Below are positions 56,339 through 64,000 of a stretch of 64,000 nt of DNA, piece after piece; position 1 is the first letter of the stretch; each line of letters opens with the position of its first letter. Position numbers and translations under genes: made by a program. The notes beneath the pieces were generated by a model. That model worked only from the letters and a program-made list of their open reading frames with translations. It searched no databases and was not told where the DNA came from. Source of the stretch: Bradyrhizobium sp. (lineage in GTDB: Bacteria > Pseudomonadota > Alphaproteobacteria > Rhizobiales > Xanthobacteraceae); the NCBI RefSeq assembly GCF_004799445.1, contig NZ_SSNA01000025.1:1-64000 (forward strand). The letters run 5' to 3'.

Positions 56339-57451
56339 TCAGAGCCTGTAAAGCGCACGCGCATTGCCGTTGAAAATCTTCTGGCGTTCGGCGTCGGAGA
56401 GCGGTGTGCGGAACGCAAACCGCGGATCGTCGAAATCCCAATGCGGATAATCCGACGAGAACAGCAGCCGATCGACCCCGACCCATTCGATCAGGGACCG
56501 CAGGTGTTTGGCCTCGTCGGGCTCGTCGATCGGCTGGGTCGTGAACCAGAAATGCTCGCGCACATATTCGGACGGACGCCGCTTGAGATGCGGAACCTCA
56601 CTGCGGAAGCGTTCGAAATGCTGGTCCATTCGCCACATGGTCCATGAAATCCAGCCAAACCCGCCCTCGATGAACACGATCTTCAGGCGCGGGAAACGCT
56701 CCAGCACGCCCTCGACCACCAGGCTTGTCAGCGTTGCGGCCATCGTGTGCGCATTCGACTGGTGTTCCTCGGCATAATAAGACGGCCAGCCGCCGCCGGC
56801 CGGCGCGTGACCGCCATAGCCGCCGACATGAATGCCGAGCGGCAGGTCCAGTTCCTCGGCCAGGGCATAGATCGGCCAGTAGCGGTGGCGGCCGAGCGGC
56901 TCGTTGGCGCGCGGCGACACGTTGATCTGCACATATTGACCGATCCTGGCGCAGCGCTCGATCTCGGCAAGCGCCGCCTCGGTGTCGTCCTGCCCGACCA
57001 GAATGGAGGCTTTCAGCCGCGGCTCGCGGCTGGTCCAGTTCGCGAGCTGCCATTCGTTGACGGCGCGCTGGATCGCGGCGCCGAAATCGAGATTCTGCTG
57101 CGAGAAAATGAACAGGTCGAGCACCTGCAGGATACCGAACTCGATGTCGAGCGGATCGAGGTGCTGCTGGCGCATGAAGGCGAGATCGGATCCCGGCGGG
57201 CCGCCGGTCGGCGGCCATGCATCGCGGCGCGCGATCAGCGGCGAGGACCGCGGATAGGGCGTGGTGCCGATATAGGGCGTCCGCAGGTGATCGCCGTAGG
57301 TCTTCAGATGCTCCTGCCAGCGTTTTGACAGGAATGGATTGAGGTCGGCGCGCGAATGCAGGCTCGGATGGATATCGCAGTCGATGATCCGCAAGCGGCT
57401 CTTGGCGGCGGCTTCCTGGTCGAGCACGGGGCGGTCGATGACATCACTCAT
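56339..57451 (-). CDS. Amidohydrolase family protein (ACMSD-like)
   Basis: 'IIDCDIHPSLHSRADLNPFL', 'LPLGIHVGGYGGHAP', 'KIVFIEGGFGWISWTMWRMDQHF', 'LLFSSDYPHWDFDDP'. Confidence 0.93.
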   Translation of the reverse strand: MSDVIDRPVLDQEAAAKSRLRIIDCDIHPSLHSRADLNPFLSKRWQEHLKTYGDHLRTPYIGTTPYPRSSPLIARRDAWPPTGGPPGSDLAFMRQQHLDPLDIEFGILQVLDLFIFSQQNLDFGAAIQRAVNEWQLANWTSREPRLKASILVGQDDTEAALAEIERCARIGQYVQINVSPRANEPLGRHRYWPIYALAEELDLPLGIHVGGYGGHAPAGGGWPSYYAEEHQSNAHTMAATLTSLVVEGVLERFPRLKIVFIEGGFGWISWTMWRMDQHFERFRSEVPHLKRRPSEYVREHFWFTTQPIDEPDEAKHLRSLIEWVGVDRLLFSSDYPHWDFDDPRFAFRTPLSDAERQKIFNGNARALYRL

Positions 57452-57468
57452 GCGATCCTCCTAAAGAT

Positions 57469-58530
57469 TTAGGCGGCGAGTTTTAGCCGCGGAAAGGTCT
57501 CAAGCGGATTGTCGGCGCACATGCGCGAAACGATGCTGGCCGGCAGATGCGGCGGTATCGCGTCGTCGCCGTCGAATTGCCAGTGCGGATAGTCCGAAGC
57601 AAACAGCAACATCCTGTCCGAACCTATCATATCGATGATGTCGGCCACGCCGGCGGCATCGGGCGGGCTGTCGAAGGGTTGCGTGGTCAGGCGAATGTGG
57701 TCGCGCATGATCGCGGCCGGCTCGCGGTCGATCCAGGGCACCTCGACGCGGACGCCGCGCCAGGTCTTGTTGGCGCGCCACATGAAGGCCGGCAGCCAGC
57801 TGACGCCGGATTCCACCAGCACCACCTTCAGGCCGGGGAACTTGACGAATACGCCCTCGTAAATCAGGCTCAGGATCTGGGCCTGAAACGCCTGCGCCTC
57901 GGCCAGATAATATTCATAGCGATAGGACGGCCAGCCGACCGAGCTCGGCGCCTGGCGATACTGGCTGCCGGCATGGACCGCGATCGGCAAGTTGTGTTTC
58001 TCGGCGGCCTGCCAGACCGGCCAGTAGTGCCGCCGCCCGAGCAGGCTCTCGCCTTGCGCCAGCACCAGCACCGACACGAACCTGTTATCGCCGGCGCGGC
58101 GTTCGATTTCCTCGATGGCGAGATCCGGCGCCTGCAAGGGGATTACGATCGAGGCGCGCAGCCGAGAATCGCGCGCCAGCCATTCCGCCGCGATCCAGTC
58201 GTTGATCGCCTTGCAGAACGCGGACGCCATATAGGGATCGTAGACCGCCTGCGCGCCGTACAGCACGTTGCAGATCGCGTGCGACGAACCAAGCTGGTCG
58301 AACGCGCCGCGCTGCACCATCGCCAGATCGCTGCCCGGCTTGCCGCTGGCCGGCCGCCAGTCGGCGCGGCCGGATAACGGCATGTTCGGCGGATAGCTGG
58401 TGAGGTCGAGACCGTCGATGGCCCGGCTCACCACCTGCTCTTTCCAGTGATCGTCGAGATAGGGCAACAGCGTGGTGCGCGTTCCGCCCACGGCAGGATG
58501 GATATCGCAGTCGATCCGCGTGGCCGCCAT
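57469..58530 (-). CDS. Amidohydrolase family protein (ACMSD-like), paralog of upstream neighbour
   Basis: ATG 58530 'MAATRIDCDIHPAVGGTRTTLLPYL', 'KVVLVESGVSWLPAFMWRANKTWRG', 'MLLFASDYPHWQFDGDDA'. Confidence 0.93.
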   Translation of the reverse strand: MAATRIDCDIHPAVGGTRTTLLPYLDDHWKEQVVSRAIDGLDLTSYPPNMPLSGRADWRPASGKPGSDLAMVQRGAFDQLGSSHAICNVLYGAQAVYDPYMASAFCKAINDWIAAEWLARDSRLRASIVIPLQAPDLAIEEIERRAGDNRFVSVLVLAQGESLLGRRHYWPVWQAAEKHNLPIAVHAGSQYRQAPSSVGWPSYRYEYYLAEAQAFQAQILSLIYEGVFVKFPGLKVVLVESGVSWLPAFMWRANKTWRGVRVEVPWIDREPAAIMRDHIRLTTQPFDSPPDAAGVADIIDMIGSDRMLLFASDYPHWQFDGDDAIPPHLPASIVSRMCADNPLETFPRLKLAA

Positions 58531-58775
58531 CAGCGTTCCCTGGATATCGTCGTTTCCTGCATAACGTTCTTGGCGGCTAGCTCGCGCCGCGCCTCGAATG
58601 TGCCGCCGACGGCGCCCCGGAGCAAGGGTTAAGCAGCGGGGCAGACCGGCGATTTTGGCCGGATCAGCAGGGATCAGCGAGGCGGGAATGCCGTCAAATC
58701 GCCAAAACACGGATCGAGGCTTGTTCCCTGACGGCGTCTCCATAACTACATAGCCGGCGAACAGCGTGGTTTGTC

Positions 58776-59729
58776 ATGACAAGATACCTGATCCTTTGCG
58801 GCCTGCTGGCGGCCATCACGGCGGCATCCACTGGTGACGGCTATGGCGGATCATCCGACATCGCGGCCTACCTGGTCAAAGCCGGGCTGGCCGGCGACGA
58901 TCCGGCCGCTGCGCCCGCCGACGCGGCGGCGGATCCATCGACATCATGCGTCGGCGTGTCGTTTTCCCGCGGCCTGAGATATGGCGAGAGCGAACTGAAC
59001 GTGCTCGACGTCGCAACCGGCGATTCCAGCGAAACCTCGCCGCGTCCGGTGCTGGTGTTCGTGGCGGGAGAAAGTTTCGCCGGCGAAAGTGGCACGTCCG
59101 ATGCCACCAGCGCGGTCCAGGATCGGGCGATGTGTTTTGCCGCGCGCCACGGAATGGTCGGGGTCAAGGTGAACTACCGCCTGGCGCCGGCAAACCCGTG
59201 GCCCGCCGGCACCAGGGATGTCGCGGCCGCCACGTCATGGGTGCACCAGAACATCGACCTGTTCGGCGGCAGCTCCGACGAGATCGTGGCCGTCGGCTAC
59301 TCCGTCGGCGCCTTTCACGTCGCCAGTTTTCTCGCCCATCCGGAATTGCGGGAGCGCGATTCCGACGTCGCCGCGGCGGTGCTGGTGTCGGGCATCTACC
59401 ATTCCAGCGCGGATGCCGGCGCCGCCGAAAAATCCTATTTCGGCGCCGACGCCAGCAAATATGACGAGCAGTCTGCGTTTCCCGGTATCCTCAACATCGC
59501 CACGCCTATCCTGCTGGCGTGGGCGGCGCTCGATCCGCCGCGCCTGGTCGCGCAGGGCGAAAGGCTCAAGGAACGCCTGTGCAATTCGCCCACCCATTGC
59601 CCGCGCACAACGGTCCTGAGCAGCCGCGACAGCCTGGCTTCCGTATTTGAGCCGGACGCCGCAAGCCGAAGCCTCGCCGAGCCGACGCTGGAGCTGGTGC
59701 GGGAAGTCGAAGCCAGGGAACTTCCGTGA
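58776..59729 (+). CDS. Secreted alpha/beta hydrolase (BD-FAE/esterase-lipase-like)
   Basis: Signal peptide; 'GMVGVKVNYRLAPANPWPAGTRDVAAATSWVHQNIDLFGGSSDEIVAVGYSVGAFHVASF'. Confidence 0.85.
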   Translation: MTRYLILCGLLAAITAASTGDGYGGSSDIAAYLVKAGLAGDDPAAAPADAAADPSTSCVGVSFSRGLRYGESELNVLDVATGDSSETSPRPVLVFVAGESFAGESGTSDATSAVQDRAMCFAARHGMVGVKVNYRLAPANPWPAGTRDVAAATSWVHQNIDLFGGSSDEIVAVGYSVGAFHVASFLAHPELRERDSDVAAAVLVSGIYHSSADAGAAEKSYFGADASKYDEQSAFPGILNIATPILLAWAALDPPRLVAQGERLKERLCNSPTHCPRTTVLSSRDSLASVFEPDAASRSLAEPTLELVREVEARELP

Positions 59730-59834
59730 CACGCTGGCGACATTTTCGCCGTGATGGCGCGAACATTGCAGGCTAGGTTGCCCGGAGGCTGCCTGGAAGG
59801 CAGCATCGGTGCAAATTGCCTGTTCGGAGATGCC

Positions 59835-61289
59835 ATGACCATTCTTATCCGCGGCGGCACGGTAGTGAACCACGATCACTCCCGCCGCGCCGACGTGCTT
59901 GTCGACGGCGAGACCATCGTCGCGTTCGGCCTATCCCTCGATGCGCCGGCCGGCGCGGAGGTGATCGACGCCGGCGGCTGCTATGTGCTGCCGGGCGGCA
60001 TCGATCCGCATACCCACCTCGAACTGGGGTTCATGGGCAGCGTGTCATCCGATGATTTCGAATGGGGCACCAAGGCGGCGCTGACCGGCGGCACCACCAT
60101 GGTGGTGGATTTCTGCATTCCCGATCCCGGCCAGTCGATGCTGGCGGCGTACCAGGACTGGCGGCGCAAATCCGAGAAGGCGGCCAGCGACTATGGCTTC
60201 CACATGGCGGTGACCTCTTGGTCGAAGCAGGTGTTCGACGAGATGGAAATCGTCGTCAAGACCTACGGCATCAACACCTTCAAGCACTTCATGGCCTACA
60301 AGGGCGCGCTGATGGTGAATGACGACGAGCTCTACAACTCGTTCGCGCGCTGCGCCCATCTCGGCGCCCTGCCGCTGGTGCATGCCGAGAACGGCGACGT
60401 GGTGGCGCGCATGCAGGAGGCGCTGCTCGAGCGCGGCGTCACCGGCCCGGAGGGTCACGCTTATTCGCGTCCGCCGGTGGTCGAGGGCGAGGCCACCAAC
60501 CGCGCCATCATGATCGCCGATATGACGGGCACCCCGCTCTATGTCGTGCATACCAGCTGCCGCGAGTCGCACGAGGCGATCGCGCGGGCCCGCGCCGGCG
60601 GCAAGCGCGTCTATGGCGAGCCGTTGATCCAGCATCTGTTGCTCGATGCGGCCGAATATGAAAACAGGAGCTGGGACCATGCCGCCCGCCGCGTGATGTC
60701 GCCGCCGTTCCGCGACAAGAGCCATCAGGACAGCCTGTGGGCCGGCCTGCAGTCCGGCTCGCTGCAGGTGGTCGCGACCGACCATTGCGCCTTCACCACC
60801 GAGCAGAAGCGATTGGGCGCCGGCGATTTTCGCAAGATCCCGAACGGCACCGGCGGGCTCGAGGACCGCATGCCGCTGCTCTGGACCGCCGGCGTCAACA
60901 CCGGCCGGCTGACCAAAGAGGAATTCGTCGCGGTGACGTCAGCCAATATCGCCCGCATCCTCAACATCTATCCGCGCAAGGGCCGGCTCGGCATCGGCTC
61001 GGACGCCGATATCGTGGTGTGGGATCCGTCGGCCAGCAAGACGATCAGCGCCAAAAGCCAGGTGAGCCGGATCGATTATAATGTGTTCGAGGGTTTTGCG
61101 TGTCTGGGCGCGCCCGTCGCCACGGTCTCGCGCGGCAGGATCGCTTTCGACAGAGGCGAGCTTCGCGCCGAAAAGGGCGATGGACGTTATGTCGAGCGGC
61201 CGCCGTTCTCGCCGGTCCATGTCGCCAATTCGACCTGGAAGCAGGCCACCGCGCCGCAAGCGGTGCGGCGGGCCGACGTGACGCCGTGA
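59835..61289 (+). CDS. hydA: Dihydropyrimidinase / D-hydantoinase
   Basis: 'TILIRGGTVVNHDHSRRADVLVDGETIVAFG', 'GGIDPHTHLELGFMGSVSSDDFEWGTKAALTGGTTMVVDFCIP', 'FKHFMAYKGALMVNDDELY', 'VATDHCAF'. Confidence 0.95.
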   Translation: MTILIRGGTVVNHDHSRRADVLVDGETIVAFGLSLDAPAGAEVIDAGGCYVLPGGIDPHTHLELGFMGSVSSDDFEWGTKAALTGGTTMVVDFCIPDPGQSMLAAYQDWRRKSEKAASDYGFHMAVTSWSKQVFDEMEIVVKTYGINTFKHFMAYKGALMVNDDELYNSFARCAHLGALPLVHAENGDVVARMQEALLERGVTGPEGHAYSRPPVVEGEATNRAIMIADMTGTPLYVVHTSCRESHEAIARARAGGKRVYGEPLIQHLLLDAAEYENRSWDHAARRVMSPPFRDKSHQDSLWAGLQSGSLQVVATDHCAFTTEQKRLGAGDFRKIPNGTGGLEDRMPLLWTAGVNTGRLTKEEFVAVTSANIARILNIYPRKGRLGIGSDADIVVWDPSASKTISAKSQVSRIDYNVFEGFACLGAPVATVSRGRIAFDRGELRAEKGDGRYVERPPFSPVHVANSTWKQATAPQAVRRADVTP

Positions 61290-61397
61290 GGTGAGAGCGA
61301 CCGGAGCGTTTTCAGGCGACGCATGACCTCGGACTTGATCCGAGGGTGGATACCGGTGCGCGTGAAGAAGAAGCGTCAGCGCGCCAGCCGGAAGCGC

Positions 61398-61781
61398 CTA
61401 CTTCTTCTTCCCGTCGGCGTCGAACTGCTTGAGGAAAGCGACGAGGTCGTTGATCTTTTGCTCGTCCTTGAGGCCGGCATAGGCCATCTTGGTGCCTGGA
61501 ACCTTCGCTTTCGGGTCCTTGATGTATTCGCGGAAGGTCGCCTCGTCCCAGGTGATGCCCGAATTCTTGTTGGCGTCGGAATACGAATAGCCGGCAACGC
61601 CGCCCGCCTTGCGCCCGATGACACCGTTCAGAACCGGTCCAACGCCGTTCTTCGCGTTATCGCCGATCTGATGGCACAGCTTGCACACCCCGAAGACTTT
61701 CTCTCCGGCGGCGGCGTCTTGCGCGCTCGCTCCGCCTGCGCCTGCGACCGTCAGCAATGCAACAAGGATAAATCTTCGCAT
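61398..61781 (-). CDS. Cytochrome c2-like class I cytochrome c
   Basis: Signal peptide; haem motif 'VCKLCHQIGDNAKNGVGPVLNGVIGRKAGGVAGYSYSDANKNSGITWDEATFREYIKDPKAKVPGTKMAYAG'. Confidence 0.95.
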   Translation of the reverse strand: MRRFILVALLTVAGAGGASAQDAAAGEKVFGVCKLCHQIGDNAKNGVGPVLNGVIGRKAGGVAGYSYSDANKNSGITWDEATFREYIKDPKAKVPGTKMAYAGLKDEQKINDLVAFLKQFDADGKKK

Positions 61782-61859
61782 CCTATTCTCCTGTTTCGGT
61801 GGCTCCTTGGGAGCGATCGGCTGATTTCACCGTTCAGACTGTCGCCAGATCGGCATCTC

Positions 61860-62858
61860 TCAAGCATTACATACGATCAAAGTTCCATCCCAATCGACCA
61901 TGCGAGCCTGCACATTTGGTCGGATAGACACGATGTCCCGGATCCGCGACACCGGCATCAGGCTGAAGGCGGTCGAAAGCGCATCCGCTTCGGTGGCCGT
62001 TGGCGCAATGACGCTCACCGTGCGGTACAGCGACGGGCTGCGTCCCGTCGCCGGATCGAACAGATGGGTGAACCGGCCTTTGGAGTCGAACCGGAATCCG
62101 GCGCCCGCCGATGTCGCGACCGCGCGATCGACGAGGTCGACGGTTTCGGTGAGCGCGCCGGGCTTGTCGGGATCGGCGAGGCCGATGCGCCACGGCGTCC
62201 CCTCAGGCCGTGCTCCGATCGCCCGGATCTCGCCCATATCGACCAATGTCGTCGACAACCCCGCTTTGCGCAGCCGGTCGACGACGCGGTCGGTGGCGTA
62301 ACCCTGGGCGATGCCGTTCAGCGTGATGGCGGCACCGGGTCTGACCAGCGCTATTCGGTCGGCGCTCACAAGCAGGCCGCGGTGTCCCACCTTCGCCAGC
62401 GCTTCGGCCAGCCTCCGCGGCGACGGCCCTTCCGGATCGGGGTTCTCTGAAGAAAAATGCTCCGCGTAAAGCTGCCACAGCGGCTGCACCGTCGGGTCGA
62501 AGGCGCCGTCGGTCAGATCGCCGAAATACAGCGAGGCGTTCAGCAGCGCGACCATGTCGGCGTCAGGAGGAACCAGAATACCGCTGCGGTTGAGGTTGCA
62601 GATCGCGGAGTCGGCCCGGTACAGGCTGAATTGCTGTTCAAGTCGCCGCACGTCCCGGACACACTGCTCAACGAGCCGTTCCGCCTCGGCGCGGTCCGGG
62701 TGATAGATCTCGATCGAGACCTGCGCGCCGAGTGCCGATCCCTGCCATCGCACGGCATCGGCCGCCCGCGCAATTCGACTACCGGTCAGAAAGGCTGCCC
62801 CGGCTGCCGTCGCAACAATGCTAATCATGCGTCGGCGCGTGAGATTTCGGTCTGGCAT
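61860..62858 (-). CDS. FAD:protein FMN transferase, ApbE/NosX-like
   Basis: ATG 62858 with Tat-like 'LTRRRMISIVATAAGAAFLTG'; 'GAAITLNGIAQGYATDRVVDRLRKAGLSTTLVDMGEIRAIG', 'ATSAGAGFRFDSKGRFTHLFDPATGRSP'. Confidence 0.9.
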   Translation of the reverse strand: MPDRNLTRRRMISIVATAAGAAFLTGSRIARAADAVRWQGSALGAQVSIEIYHPDRAEAERLVEQCVRDVRRLEQQFSLYRADSAICNLNRSGILVPPDADMVALLNASLYFGDLTDGAFDPTVQPLWQLYAEHFSSENPDPEGPSPRRLAEALAKVGHRGLLVSADRIALVRPGAAITLNGIAQGYATDRVVDRLRKAGLSTTLVDMGEIRAIGARPEGTPWRIGLADPDKPGALTETVDLVDRAVATSAGAGFRFDSKGRFTHLFDPATGRSPSLYRTVSVIAPTATEADALSTAFSLMPVSRIRDIVSIRPNVQARMVDWDGTLIVCNA

Positions 62859-62871
62859 CGGTCGCTCCCCG

Positions 62872-63411
62872 TCAGTTGAGACGCACGTCGGAGTGTTCGG
62901 TCTGGTCCTCGGCAGCGTCGCTGCCCAGCACATAGGCGCTTGGAATTTCCGCGAAGGTGACAACCTTGCCGCCATTGGCTGCGACAAAAGCGTCGGCGGC
63001 GGCGCGATCGCCGAACGGCACCGCTTCGGCCGCGCCCATGCCGCCCTGCTTGCGACTTTCGATCACGAAGAATGCGTTGCGCGCGTCGATCCAATTTGTC
63101 GCGCCAGGATCCTCCCAGCTCGATGCCCGCGCCATGTCCGAGACGTAGATCGCCCGGATGTCGCGCGGCTGATCCGGCATCAGCGTGAACGCCACGGTGT
63201 CACGCACCGACGTGAACCAGAACGGATCGATCCTGCTCCCGGTGATGATCTGACCTTTCGGTCCGGGATGTTCGAGCAGGTTCATGCCGCAGAACACGCC
63301 CATCGCCTCGCTGTTGAGCGCGACCGGCGGCGGAACCACCGAATTGGCATCCTGGTTGCACCCGGGGAGAAGGATAGCGGCCACCAAGACGCAAACGATC
63401 CGCAACGTCAT
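62872..63411 (-). CDS. nosL: NosL copper-chaperone lipoprotein
   Basis: ATG 63411; lipobox 'AILLPGCNQDANS', 'AMGVFCGMNLLEHPGPKGQIITGS', 'IDARNAFFVIESRKQGGMGAAEAVPFGDRAAADAFVAANGGKVVTFAEIPSAYVLG'. Confidence 0.92.
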   Translation of the reverse strand: MTLRIVCVLVAAILLPGCNQDANSVVPPPVALNSEAMGVFCGMNLLEHPGPKGQIITGSRIDPFWFTSVRDTVAFTLMPDQPRDIRAIYVSDMARASSWEDPGATNWIDARNAFFVIESRKQGGMGAAEAVPFGDRAAADAFVAANGGKVVTFAEIPSAYVLGSDAAEDQTEHSDVRLN

Positions 63412-64000
63412 AATTCCCTCCGCGCAAAAAACACCGTCGCAAGCCCAAGCGGGGCGACGATCCACACCAGCAAACCCGCCAAGAGCAGACCGCTGCTCGC
63501 ACTAGCCGTGCCGGCCAGTCCGGCCATGCCGGAAAACTGGCTGACGTTGAACCCGGTCAGATTGGTCAGCCGGTAAAGATCGGTCGGATTGAGAAACAGC
63601 AGCACCTCGAGCACGTGCGCCGAGATCAACCGTCCCTGATCGATCACCAGGATGCCGAGCAATGCCATGTCAAATACCAGCACCATCAACAGCCAAATGC
63701 CCACCGACAGGCCTGCCGCGGTGCCGCGGTCGCGGACCAGGCTGGAGATCAGATACCCGATCGCCACGAACACCGCGCCGAGCAGGATCGACGTTCCTAC
63801 CATGGAGGCAAACGCGTACCAGCTTGCCGCCAGCGCCGAGGTCCCGGTGACGGCGAGCGCCGCTGCCGCCGCGCCATAGCCGATCACGGTGGCGAAGGCG
63901 AGGATCAGCACATGTCCGCAGAATTTTCCGAGGATGACCTGGTGGCGGCCGACCGGATAGCTGAGCAGCAGGATCATCGTGCCACGCTCCATCTCGCCGA
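63408..64000 (-). CDS. nosY: NosY-like ABC transporter permease (partial, runs off window end)
   Basis: 'MERGTMILLLSYPVGRHQVILGKFCGHVLILAFATVIGYG...NPTDLYRLTNL'; adjacent to nosL. Confidence 0.88.
   Translation of the reverse strand, partial: GEMERGTMILLLSYPVGRHQVILGKFCGHVLILAFATVIGYGAAAAALAVTGTSALAASWYAFASMVGTSILLGAVFVAIGYLISSLVRDRGTAAGLSVGIWLLMVLVFDMALLGILVIDQGRLISAHVLEVLLFLNPTDLYRLTNLTGFNVSQFSGMAGLAGTASASSGLLLAGLLVWIVAPLGLATVFFARREL

Noticed and set aside
1-64000. CRISPR arrays, rRNA or tRNA genes
   Set aside because: Visual scan found no regularly spaced repeats and no tRNA/rRNA signatures; a tRNAscan/CRISPR finder run would be decisive.

Overview
Reading of a 64 kb high-GC alphaproteobacterial chromosomal window. 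Gene content and dispersed palindromic repeats look Bradyrhizobium/Rhodopseudomonas-like (inference, no search run). From left to right: (1) housekeeping genes (pirin, WrbA, DUF5996-like). (2) A 2.9-17.8 kb exopolysaccharide locus: acyltransferase-3, SGNH hydrolases, O-antigen ligase/polymerase, FemAB-like GNAT, glycosyltransferases, a Tat-type GH10 endoxylanase, DUF6492-like protein, flippase, a Wzc/GumC-like co-polymerase with a degenerate P-loop, and a WecG/TagA glycosyltransferase. (3) Catabolic and transport genes, including an MctP-like symporter split by an apparent 1-nt deletion. (4) A glutamate/aspartate-type ABC transporter with three tandem paralogous substrate-binding genes. (5) A 5.4 kb segment (about 35.79-41.21 kb) bracketed by an intact carboxymuconolactone-decarboxylase-family gene and a second, truncated copy of its 3' end. 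It carries a compact operon: secreted TPR-CHAT protease-like protein, small secreted beta-domain protein, two zinc-ribbon/coiled-coil proteins (one with TM segments and an apparent frameshift), plus a secreted SGNH hydrolase. This is the best candidate for an undescribed system. (6) More catabolic genes: LLM monooxygenase, ThDP enzyme, OYE, ALDH, SDR, symporter, MetE-like, TAXI-TRAP SBP, Rieske, two amidohydrolases, dihydropyrimidinase. (7) The end of a nos-type cluster (cytochrome c, ApbE/NosX-like, NosL, NosY). No tRNA, rRNA, CRISPR array, integrase or transposase was recognised. All family calls come from reading translations and motifs, without database searches.
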